6,769 bases of DNA, from assembly GCA_009925965.1 (NCBI GenBank), contig RFPW01000116.1, positions 1 through 6,769 of the forward strand, in the 5' to 3' direction. Shown here piece after piece: positions 1 through 5,720 of the stretch. The notes under the pieces were generated by a model. It made no database searches. It was not told the DNA's origin and saw nothing but the letters and a program-made list of their open reading frames with translations. The translations under genes were made by a program, and so were the position numbers. The stretch comes from Betaproteobacteria bacterium. Lineage in GTDB: Bacteria > Pseudomonadota > Gammaproteobacteria > Burkholderiales > Burkholderiaceae_E. Positions within the stretch are counted from its first letter, which is position 1; each line of letters begins with the position of its first letter.

Positions 1-62
1 GAAACCAGAAATCGCGCTGCGCAAGTGCCCTCAGCCACGCTAGTGTAACGGCCTGTTGAACC
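1..62. other. left flank, no assignable gene
   Basis: This short stretch precedes apaH. All three plus-strand frames end in stops inside it (TAG at 41-43, TAA at 46-48, TGA at 57-59), so it could hold the last few codons of an upstream plus-strand gene, but no family is recognisable from fewer than 20 residues. On the minus strand one frame stays open from an ATG at 64-62 to the left edge and reads MVQQAVTLAWLRALAQRDFW, which might be the beginning of a divergent gene. No ribosome binding site precedes that ATG. I see no convincing promoter or terminator here. Confidence 0.3.
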
Positions 63-77
63 ATGACACGAAGTGCG

Positions 78-911
78 ATGAACCCAACTGACATTTACGT
101 CATCGGCGACCTTCAGGGCTGCTGTCATGCGCTCGATCGCCTCCTGCAGCAAATTGATGGTGGTGCCGACACCGAATTCGAGGCGCAGCCCGCACTCTGG
201 TTCGCAGGCGATCTCGTCAACCGCGGGCCAGACTCGCTCGGTGCCTTGCGCCGCGTTCGTGCACTGGGCGATCGAGCCACCGCCGTGCTCGGCAATCATG
301 ACCTGAACCTGCTCGCTGTTGCGGCCGGAGTGCGCCGTGTGCACCGGAGCGACACGCTGAACCCAATACTGTCCGCACCCGACCGTGAAGAATTGCTGCA
401 CTGGCTGCGTCATCGTCCCCTCGCGGTCTTCTCGTCGGGGCACCTACTTGTTCATGCGGGTGTCTTGCCGAGCTGGAGCGCAACGGAGGTCCTCGCATTG
501 GCCGGCGAAGTGGAGGCGGAGTTGCGAGGCCCGAGCTGGCGTGAATTCCTTGCGACCATGTATGGTGATTTGCCGAATGCCTGGAACCCTTCGCTGCGCG
601 GCAATGATCGACTGCGGGTGATCGTGAATGCGCTGACCCGAATCCGCTACACAACGCCCTCGGGAACAATGGATTTCGTCACCAAGGAAGCCCTCGGCGC
701 CGGCCCCGTTGGTCACGTCCCTTGGTTTGACTGCCCCTCCCGGAAGACCGCAGAAGTCACGGTCGTCTTCGGACACTGGTCAACGCTCGGCCTGATCAAC
801 CACCCCAATCTGATCGCGCTCGACACGGGCTGTGTCTGGGGCGGTCAGCTGTCCGCGGTACGGTTGCGCGATCGTCACATCCTTCAATTCGACTGTTCGG
901 GCGAACGCTGA
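78..911 (+). CDS. apaH: symmetrical bis(5'-nucleosyl)-tetraphosphatase (diadenosine tetraphosphatase)
   Basis: ApaH hydrolyses Ap4A symmetrically to two ADP in the cytoplasm and so controls dinucleoside polyphosphates and Np4 RNA caps. The protein is a calcineurin-type metallophosphoesterase. Counting from the ATG at 78, it has GDLQG (residues 10-14), GDLVNRGPDS (44-53), GNHD (72-75), VHAG (125-128), FGHW (231-234) and the ApaH-typical C-terminal ALDTGCVWGG (247-256). The first motif has Gln where E. coli ApaH has His (GDVHGC), a variant I believe is common in this family. The length of 277 aa fits the family (E. coli 280). The ATG at 78 is chosen because the first motif normally lies about ten residues from the N-terminus and a weak GAAG precedes it. 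The in-frame ATG at 63 would add MTRSA. The stop is followed after one base by the convergent stop of plsC. Identity is secure; the start is less so. Confidence 0.96.
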   Translation: MNPTDIYVIGDLQGCCHALDRLLQQIDGGADTEFEAQPALWFAGDLVNRGPDSLGALRRVRALGDRATAVLGNHDLNLLAVAAGVRRVHRSDTLNPILSAPDREELLHWLRHRPLAVFSSGHLLVHAGVLPSWSATEVLALAGEVEAELRGPSWREFLATMYGDLPNAWNPSLRGNDRLRVIVNALTRIRYTTPSGTMDFVTKEALGAGPVGHVPWFDCPSRKTAEVTVVFGHWSTLGLINHPNLIALDTGCVWGGQLSAVRLRDRHILQFDCSGER

Positions 912-912
912 C

Positions 913-1761
913 TCAGGTCTCAACCTCAGTCCCAATCTCGACCACATTCTCGGCGCCAATCTCGGCCCCAACCGGCGAGGGAAAGAGCGTCTGCCGAACG
1001 GCGGCCTCAGCCGCTTTGGCGAGTGCGTGTCGATTTCGCAGGCCTTTACTTTGGGCGGGGTCAAGCGGTTCAGGTCGATTAGGAGGGGCGAGCGGCGCAA
1101 GCGGAACCATCACCGCCCTCGTTTCTGGTTCTGCGAGAACGCGCCAGAGCGACTGTGCAAATGTCGTGGTACCGACAAATTCCACAGCTGTTGAGCGCTG
1201 ACCCGACCTGTCTTCATAGCGCAACGCTACGGGCTGAACGACGCAATCCGCGCGCACCGCCGCCTCGATCAGATTGGCATGAAAAGGGAGAACAACCGTT
1301 CCATTGCTGGTTGTCCCCTCGGCGAAGACAGCCACCCGTCCCCCCGCACGGAGTTGCTCAGTTGCAGTTTGGAGGACTTGATGCACAGCGTGGCGTCGAC
1401 CACGTTCGATAAACAGGGTGCCCGCGCGGTCGCACAGAAAGCCGACCAATGGCCAACTTCGGATCTCGGCTTTTGCAATGAAGGAGCATGGCGCGACTGA
1501 GTCAATCACGAAGATGTCAAGCCAACTGACGTGATTGGGTAGAACCAATCCCGCTGATATCAAGGGTTTTCCGGTTGCCTTGACCCGAACACCGGCAGCA
1601 CGAAGAGTCCAACGCGCCCAGGTTCGGATCAGTCCACGCTGAAGGTTCGGCGACAGTGAGCGCATCACAGTCAATGCCGCCGCCAACCCAGCCAGGAGGC
1701 AAATCGACATCCAAAACAGCCGCCACGCCGCGCGCACGAGGCGCCAGTTCACCAAGCCCAT
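913..1761 (-). CDS. plsC: PlsC-type lysophospholipid (1-acylglycerol-3-phosphate) acyltransferase
   Basis: This is a 282-aa membrane-associated acyltransferase of the LPLAT family. It is expected to add an acyl chain to lysophosphatidic acid or a related lysolipid at the inner membrane. All four family blocks are visible: NHVSWLD with catalytic H77 and D82 (HX4D), FIERGRR (117-123), FAEGTTSNG (147-155) and VVQPVAL (174-180). One hydrophobic segment, residues about 16-34, should anchor the N-terminus. The EGTTSNG form of block III also occurs in OlsA-like and secondary PlsC enzymes, so ornithine-lipid O-acylation is an alternative and the substrate cannot be fixed from sequence. The C-terminal tail (about 264-282) is a Glu/Val-rich, loosely repetitive extension outside the catalytic core. 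The gene starts 4 bp after the pyrC' stop with no evident Shine-Dalgarno sequence, so its translation is probably coupled to pyrC'. Confidence 0.92.
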   Translation of the reverse strand: MGLVNWRLVRAAWRLFWMSICLLAGLAAALTVMRSLSPNLQRGLIRTWARWTLRAAGVRVKATGKPLISAGLVLPNHVSWLDIFVIDSVAPCSFIAKAEIRSWPLVGFLCDRAGTLFIERGRRHAVHQVLQTATEQLRAGGRVAVFAEGTTSNGTVVLPFHANLIEAAVRADCVVQPVALRYEDRSGQRSTAVEFVGTTTFAQSLWRVLAEPETRAVMVPLAPLAPPNRPEPLDPAQSKGLRNRHALAKAAEAAVRQTLFPSPVGAEIGAENVVEIGTEVET

Positions 1762-1765
1762 TCAG

Positions 1766-3106
1766 TCATACGCGTTCGAAGATCGGTTGCCCCGCGACAA
1801 AGGTCGTCATGACACGACCCGCCAGTTCATAGCCCAGGAACGGCGAATGGCGCCCCTGACTGACCAGACTATTGCGGTCCACCGTCCACAAGGCGTCCGG
1901 ATCAAAAATCATCAGATCCGCAACCGCCCCAACCGCCAACATACCGGCACCGGTGCCCGCCATTTGATCAACCCCGACAATCGCCGCAGGGCCGGTCGTG
2001 ATTGTGGCAATCGCGCGCGCAAGTGGGGTGCGCGTTTCAGTGGCCCACTTTAAGACCAGCGGCAAGAGCAGTTCGAGACCAGTGGTTCCTGGCTCGGCCT
2101 CACCATAAGGCAACGCCTTTGCATCATCATCGACAGGCGTATGGTCCGAACAAATTGCATCAACGGTGCCATCCTCAAGACCAGCACGAATGGCATCTCG
2201 GTCACGCTGTGATCGAAACGGCGGATCGACTCGATGATTGGCATCAAACCAGCCGATATCCTGATCCGTGACATGCAAGTGATGCACCGAAACATCGCAG
2301 GTCACCGGCAAGCCTTCGAGCTTTGCCGCCCTGACCAGGGCCACACCGGCAGCCGATGACAGTCGGCAAAAATGAACCCGTGCCTGCGTGACTCTTACCA
2401 GTTCGAGTATCGTCAGCAGCGCCACCGTCTCGGCAATGACGGGGATACCCGGCAATCCCATCCGACTCGCCAGCGGGCCCGCGTGGACGATCCCGCCTCG
2501 GGCCAGGCAGGGATCCTGCGGCTGCAACCAGACCTGAAAACCAAACGTCTTCGCGTACTGCAACGCACGCAATAAGACCTGCGAATCGGCTATCGCGACA
2601 TTTGCTTGCGAAAAGCCAACGCAACCCGCCTCCGCGAGTTCCGCCATCTCAGTGATCACAGTGCCCTGCAAAGCCACGGTAAGTGCCCCCAAGGGGTAGA
2701 GGTGCGCTCCAGCGAGCCCGCGGGCGCGATGCTTGAGCATCTCGACCAAGCCCGGCTCGTCGAGCGGTGGATCGGTATCCGGCGGACAAACCAAGGCCGT
2801 CACACCGCCCACCAGGGCAGCCTGCATTTCACTCTCGAGCGTCGCGCGATACTCAAAACCTGGCTCACGCAATCGAGCCGCCAAGTCCACGAGCCCAGGC
2901 GCGACGAGCATTCCGCGCGCATCGATGACACGATCAGGAACCCACCCATCCGGCAGAACACCCGACGGACTCGATGACGGGTCGCCGATCGCGATCACCC
3001 GCCCATCGGCGATGTGCAGATCAGCCCTGCTCCCATGTTGATCATCCTTCGGAGCAGACCGCTCGCACGGGATCAGGACGCGACCGTTCAGGATCGAAAT
3101 CTTCAT
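1766..3106 (-). CDS. pyrC: dihydroorotase-like protein, predicted non-catalytic (PyrC'), ATCase partner subunit
   Basis: The 446-aa protein has the amidohydrolase fold of class I dihydroorotase but lacks its metal site. The usual DLHVHLREPG motif reads DLAARLREPG (74-83), so both His of HxH are replaced (A76, R78) while substrate-contact R80 remains. The HAED region is replaced by WLQPQDP (193-199). The CHVS histidine is R248 (CRLS). H275-H276 and the Asp of SDHTP (D321) survive. Such proteins are known in Pseudomonas as PyrC', which lacks dihydroorotase activity but is needed for assembly and activity of the PyrB-PyrC' dodecamer. Its position agrees: its ATG overlaps the pyrB stop by 4 bp (ATGA, 3103-3106), which predicts coupled, near-equimolar synthesis. 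Automated annotation often calls such genes plain dihydroorotase. I expect a separate catalytic pyrC elsewhere in the genome. Lack of activity is inferred from missing ligands, not shown. Confidence 0.9.
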   Translation of the reverse strand: MKISILNGRVLIPCERSAPKDDQHGSRADLHIADGRVIAIGDPSSSPSGVLPDGWVPDRVIDARGMLVAPGLVDLAARLREPGFEYRATLESEMQAALVGGVTALVCPPDTDPPLDEPGLVEMLKHRARGLAGAHLYPLGALTVALQGTVITEMAELAEAGCVGFSQANVAIADSQVLLRALQYAKTFGFQVWLQPQDPCLARGGIVHAGPLASRMGLPGIPVIAETVALLTILELVRVTQARVHFCRLSSAAGVALVRAAKLEGLPVTCDVSVHHLHVTDQDIGWFDANHRVDPPFRSQRDRDAIRAGLEDGTVDAICSDHTPVDDDAKALPYGEAEPGTTGLELLLPLVLKWATETRTPLARAIATITTGPAAIVGVDQMAGTGAGMLAVGAVADLMIFDPDALWTVDRNSLVSQGRHSPFLGYELAGRVMTTFVAGQPIFERV

Positions 3107-4062
3107 GCCGCGATCATCCCCAGAACCGCCATGCGGACCGCGATCCCAAAGGTTACCTGCGACAGAATTACCGCTTGCGGGCCATCCGCTACAGCGCTGT
3201 CAATCTCGACGCCACGGTTCATGGGGCCTGGGTGCATCACGATGGCATCTGGGGCCGCATAGGCGAGCTTCTCTGGCGTCAGGCCGTAGTGCTTGAAATA
3301 CTCCTGAGCGCTGGGTAGTAGCGCGCCGCGCATGCGCTCGTTCTGCAAGCGCAGCATGATCACCACATCGACATCCCGCAAGCCCTCGCGCATGTCATGA
3401 AACACCCGCACGCCCATCGACTCGAGCCCCCCTGGCAACAAGGTGGCGGGCCCAACCGCCCGAACGTCGGGGACCCCCAGCGTGGTCAATGCGTGGATAT
3501 TGCTGCGGGCAACCCGCGAATGAAGGATGTCGCCCACGAGCGCGATCCGCAGACCGGTAAAGTTCTTCTTGAAATGACGAATCGTGTAAGCATCTAGCAA
3601 GGCCTGCGTCGGATGCTCGTGACGACCGTCTCCCGCGTTGATGACGTGAACGTCCTTGCCGAGTTGATCCAGATGCTGTGCGATCAGAAAGGGCGCCCCG
3701 CTCTGCGCATGCCGCACAACGAACAAGTCCGCGTTCATCGCGGCCAGGTTATCGATCGTATCCAGCAAGCTCTCGCCCTTGGAGGCGGAACTGGCAGAGA
3801 TATTCAGATTAAACACATCCGCAGAGAGTCGCTGCGCTGCGATTTCAAACGTCGTTCTTGTTCGTGTTGAATTTTCAAAGAAAAGATTGAATACGCTCCG
3901 TCCACGTAATAGGGGCAGCTTCTTAACCGTGCGATCGCTGACATCAAGAAACGCTGATGCCGTATCAAGTACCCGCTCAATCATCGCCTTGGGCAGGCCA
4001 TCAATCGAGAGCAAATGACGCAGGCGCCCCTGGCCATCAATCTGGGGATGGCGCCGGATCAT
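3103..4062 (-). CDS. pyrB: aspartate carbamoyltransferase catalytic subunit
   Basis: PyrB condenses carbamoyl phosphate and L-aspartate to N-carbamoyl-L-aspartate, the first committed step of de novo UMP synthesis, in the cytoplasm. The 319-aa sequence shows the carbamoyl-phosphate signature FFENSTRTRTTFE (61-73, STRTR at 65-69), the mobile-loop Ser/Lys pair around SASKGES (92-98), HPTQALLD (150-157), LRLQNER (237-243) for aspartate binding, and HPGPMNRG (277-284). No key residue appears missing. A good Shine-Dalgarno sequence, AAGGA at 4072-4068, lies five bases before the ATG. No pyrI-type regulatory subunit gene follows. Instead the gene overlaps pyrC' by 4 bp, as expected for class A ATCase. 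It lies 30 bp after pyrR. Confidence 0.97.
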   Translation of the reverse strand: MIRRHPQIDGQGRLRHLLSIDGLPKAMIERVLDTASAFLDVSDRTVKKLPLLRGRSVFNLFFENSTRTRTTFEIAAQRLSADVFNLNISASSASKGESLLDTIDNLAAMNADLFVVRHAQSGAPFLIAQHLDQLGKDVHVINAGDGRHEHPTQALLDAYTIRHFKKNFTGLRIALVGDILHSRVARSNIHALTTLGVPDVRAVGPATLLPGGLESMGVRVFHDMREGLRDVDVVIMLRLQNERMRGALLPSAQEYFKHYGLTPEKLAYAAPDAIVMHPGPMNRGVEIDSAVADGPQAVILSQVTFGIAVRMAVLGMIAA

Positions 4063-4085
4063 CGGGGTCCTTCGGATTCAGGCAT
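4059..4085 (-). other. mini-ORF (MPESEGPR) overlapping the pyrB start
   Basis: In the 30-bp pyrR-pyrB gap an ATG at 4085-4083 opens an eight-codon frame, MPESEGPR, that stops at the TGA 4061-4059. That TGA shares ATGA with the pyrB start codon (4062-4060). The pyrB Shine-Dalgarno AAGGA lies inside the mini-ORF. No ribosome binding site is seen before its own ATG, although ribosomes ending pyrR at 4093 could reinitiate seven bases downstream. It may be chance or a coupling device. Nothing here shows that it is translated. Confidence 0.2.
4068..4072 (-). promoter_or_regulatory. Shine-Dalgarno site of pyrB
   Basis: The minus strand reads AAGGA CCCCG ATG: a five-base match to the anti-Shine-Dalgarno sequence with five bases to the pyrB start. 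It is the clearest ribosome binding site I found in the array. It supports the ATG at 4062 as the pyrB start and suggests that pyrB has its own efficient initiation. Confidence 0.7.
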
Positions 4086-4092
4086 GGTTTGA

Positions 4093-4626
4093 CTACGATT
4101 CGACACGAAACGAAAAGTGTCCTTGCGTGTCTTGCGATAACACCAGCTGCTGGGTGCCCCGGAGCGAAACCGATGCACCCACAAACCGCGCCGAAATCGG
4201 CAACTCGCGCCCCCCACGATCGGCCAGCACAGCCAGCTCGACTCGAGCGGGTCGGCCATGATCAAAGATCTCGTTGAGCGTCGCTCGGGCTGTTCGTCCG
4301 GTAAACAACACGTCATCGACCACAATCAGATCAGCCGCTTCGACATCAAAGGGCAGGACGGTTGGCTTAATGTTGGTAGGCAATCCCCTCGAACCATAAT
4401 CATCGCGATGGAATGCGCTGGAGAGATAGCCCAAGGGGGAGTTCAGGCCGAGGTCTGAATGCAATCGCTCCGCCAGCCATGCACCCCCGGAATGAACCCC
4501 CACAAGCACGGGCGACCGACTCTCATCGGCAAGGACCTTTCGCAACTGATCGAGGAGGTGAAGATACGCGCGGTCTGCATCCACCGCGCCCACTGAATCT
4601 TCCGGCTCTCGCGTTAGCGTGCCCAT
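4093..4626 (-). CDS. pyrR: PyrR family pyrimidine regulator / uracil phosphoribosyltransferase
   Basis: This is a type I phosphoribosyltransferase of the PyrR family, cytoplasmic, 177 aa from the chosen start. The PRPP-binding motif IVVDDVLFTGRTARA (101-115) is intact. The sequence also has the PyrR-type RDDY flexible-loop segment (74-77), VGVHSGG (42-48) and LAVLADRGGRELPI (131-144). In Bacillus PyrR binds pyr mRNA leaders to cause attenuation and has UPRTase activity. The N-terminal helix here (YLHLLDQLRKVL) lacks the Thr and His that I recall as RNA contacts in the Bacillus protein, and no leader or attenuator is visible before pyrB, so an RNA-binding role is uncertain. I chose the ATG at 4626 because it overlaps the ruvX stop as TGATG, a typical coupling arrangement. 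The in-frame ATG at 4659 would add MARSADAGADL inside ruvX. Neither start has a clear Shine-Dalgarno sequence. Confidence 0.92.
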   Translation of the reverse strand: MGTLTREPEDSVGAVDADRAYLHLLDQLRKVLADESRSPVLVGVHSGGAWLAERLHSDLGLNSPLGYLSSAFHRDDYGSRGLPTNIKPTVLPFDVEAADLIVVDDVLFTGRTARATLNEIFDHGRPARVELAVLADRGGRELPISARFVGASVSLRGTQQLVLSQDTQGHFSFRVES

Positions 4627-5108
4627 CAAGTCAGCGCCGGCGTCGGCTGATCGAGCCATTGTTGCAACACAATCGCCGCGGCCGCTGCATCCTCATCTTC
4701 GCGCGAAGCACGCCCGCGATAGCCCGTCCGGGCCTCATCATCGAGCGCACGGGCCGAGGTCGTTGAATAATTCTCGTCGACCAAATGAACAGGTTTGCCA
4801 AACCGTCCCTGTAACTGGCGGGCAAAACGCTCACAACGGGCCGTCACCGGCAACGGCTTGCCGTCCGAGTGGGTGGGACGTCCGACCACGAGTCGGTCCG
4901 GGCACCACTGCGCAATCAACTGACCCAGCTGGGCAAAACGGACTTGGGTCTCAATCGCCTGAACGATCGTGACCGGCGACGCGCCCCCAGTCAACGTATT
5001 ACCCACCGCCACACCAATGCGGCGTTCCCCGAAATCAAATCCCAAGATGGTCTCGGCCCGGGTAACTGTCCCGACGAGCTGATCAGGCCGAGGCGCCCGA
5101 TCAGGCAT
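4626..5108 (-). CDS. ruvX: RuvX/YqgF family Holliday junction resolvase-like nuclease (pre-16S rRNA processing)
   Basis: The YqgF/RuvX family has an RNase H-like fold and is implicated in maturation of the 16S rRNA 5' end and possibly in Holliday-junction resolution. From the start at 5108 the protein is 160 aa. It carries FDFGERRIGVAVG (24-36) with catalytic D25, VVGRP (74-78), DENYST (111-116) with E112, and EDAAAAAIVLQ (139-149) with the third acidic residue D140. The usual DER of the second motif is DEN here. I chose the ATG at 5108, which overlaps the algH stop by 8 bp (ATGCCTGA), because an upstream in-frame ATG at 5168 adds a basic stretch of about 20 residues that is not typical of the family and would lie deep inside algH. 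A few residues before the first motif remain longer than in E. coli. RuvX next to AlgH/YqgE is widespread in proteobacteria. Confidence 0.93.
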   Translation of the reverse strand: MPDRAPRPDQLVGTVTRAETILGFDFGERRIGVAVGNTLTGGASPVTIVQAIETQVRFAQLGQLIAQWCPDRLVVGRPTHSDGKPLPVTARCERFARQLQGRFGKPVHLVDENYSTTSARALDDEARTGYRGRASREDEDAAAAAIVLQQWLDQPTPALT

Positions 5109-5676
5109 GACCTGCTGACGCCGACAAAAAGGCCGGATCAAAGCCCAGAAGCTTGATCGCCTGATCAAACCGCTGCGCCACTGGTGTCAAAAAAATCAGG
5201 TCGGGCGACGCCGGAACGGTCAGCCATGCGTTTTGTGCGAGCTCCTGCTCTAACTGCCCGGGACCCCAGCCCGCATAGCCCAGCGTCACCAGCAACTCAG
5301 GTGGGCCCCGTCCTGCGGCCACCGCCTCCAAAACGTCCTTCGAAGACGTCAGTCCCAAGTGCTCCCCAATCACCACGGTCGAACTCCAATGTCCGGCTGG
5401 CCGATGGAGCACAAAACCACGGTCGGACTGCACCGGCCCCCCGACAAAAACCGGCGTGCTCGCGAGCGGCGAAATCTCAAGCTTCAGGTCGATCCGGTCA
5501 AATAGACCGCCGAGATCAAGATCGGCCATCGGTCGATTGATGACCAAGCCCAGCGCACCCCGGTCGCTGTGCTCAGCGAGGAGAATGACGGTACGTCCAA
5601 AGTTTGGATCGTCCATGGCTGGCATGGCGATCAGGAAGTGGTTGGCAAGCGCAACACAATCAGGAACTGGATTCAT
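5101..5676 (-). CDS. algH: YqgE/AlgH family protein (DUF179)
   Basis: This is a 191-aa soluble protein of the YqgE/AlgH family. Its name comes from a proposed effect on alginate regulation in Pseudomonas; its biochemical role is unsettled. Family motifs are complete: HFLIAMPAMDDPNF (13-26), GALGLVINRP (40-49), PVFVGGPVQSDRGFVLH (75-91) and GYAGWGPGQLEQEL (133-146). The preferred start is the ATG at 5676, which gives MNPVPDCVALANHFLIAMP, close to the usual family N-terminus. An in-frame GTG at 5682 would add two residues. Neither has a good Shine-Dalgarno sequence; TGGGG directly precedes the ATG. It is the first gene of the minus-strand array, and its end overlaps ruvX by 8 bp. The divergent phrB begins only 44 bp away, so both promoters must be packed into that gap or lie inside the neighbouring gene. 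Confidence 0.93.
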   Translation of the reverse strand: MNPVPDCVALANHFLIAMPAMDDPNFGRTVILLAEHSDRGALGLVINRPMADLDLGGLFDRIDLKLEISPLASTPVFVGGPVQSDRGFVLHRPAGHWSSTVVIGEHLGLTSSKDVLEAVAAGRGPPELLVTLGYAGWGPGQLEQELAQNAWLTVPASPDLIFLTPVAQRFDQAIKLLGFDPAFLSASAGHA

Positions 5677-5683
5677 CCCCACA

Positions 5684-5712
5684 TTGTAAGGGGGCGCTTA
5701 GACAGGACACAA
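5684..5712 (-). promoter_or_regulatory. possible sigma70-type promoter for the algH-ruvX-pyr array
   Basis: In the short algH-phrB gap the minus strand has TACAAT (5689-5684, five of six matches to TATAAT) and, 17 bases upstream, TTGTGT (5712-5707, three of six matches to TTGACA). Transcription would begin near 5677, almost at the algH ATG, so the message would have almost no leader. That odd geometry and the weak -35 keep confidence low. No operator repeat was recognised. Confidence 0.25.
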
Positions 5713-5720
5713 TCCGGCTC

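Noticed and set aside
63..77. Upstream apaH start at 63
   Set aside because: It has no Shine-Dalgarno sequence and would add MTRSA before the usual short ApaH N-terminus. It is kept as an alternative, not the preferred start.
217..669. Long minus-strand open frame (150 codons) across apaH
   Set aside because: It is antisense to the well-supported apaH, rich in Arg/Ser/His/Ala as expected for a shadow frame at high GC, and shows no domain motif or ribosome binding site.
2606..3318. Overlapping plus-strand open frames opposite pyrC' and pyrB
   Set aside because: They have shadow-type composition with many Arg/His/Ser/Gln and no recognisable motifs, and lie wholly antisense to conserved enzymes.
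3931..3938. GCGATCGC octamer (also at 6762-6769), resembling the HIP1 palindrome of cyanobacteria
   Set aside because: Only two copies were noticed, consistent with the general GATC/CGATCG excess, and the gene content is proteobacterial rather than cyanobacterial.
4063..4092. Attenuator or PyrR-binding leader before pyrB
   Set aside because: The gap is only 30 bases, with no stable stem and no U-run; it contains only a Shine-Dalgarno sequence and a mini-ORF.
4631..4650. Imperfect inverted repeat (TCAGC...GCTGA) just upstream of the pyrR start, inside ruvX
   Set aside because: Only five outer base pairs match and the inner bases mismatch. It lies in coding sequence and has no U-run, so it is not a convincing terminator, attenuator or operator.
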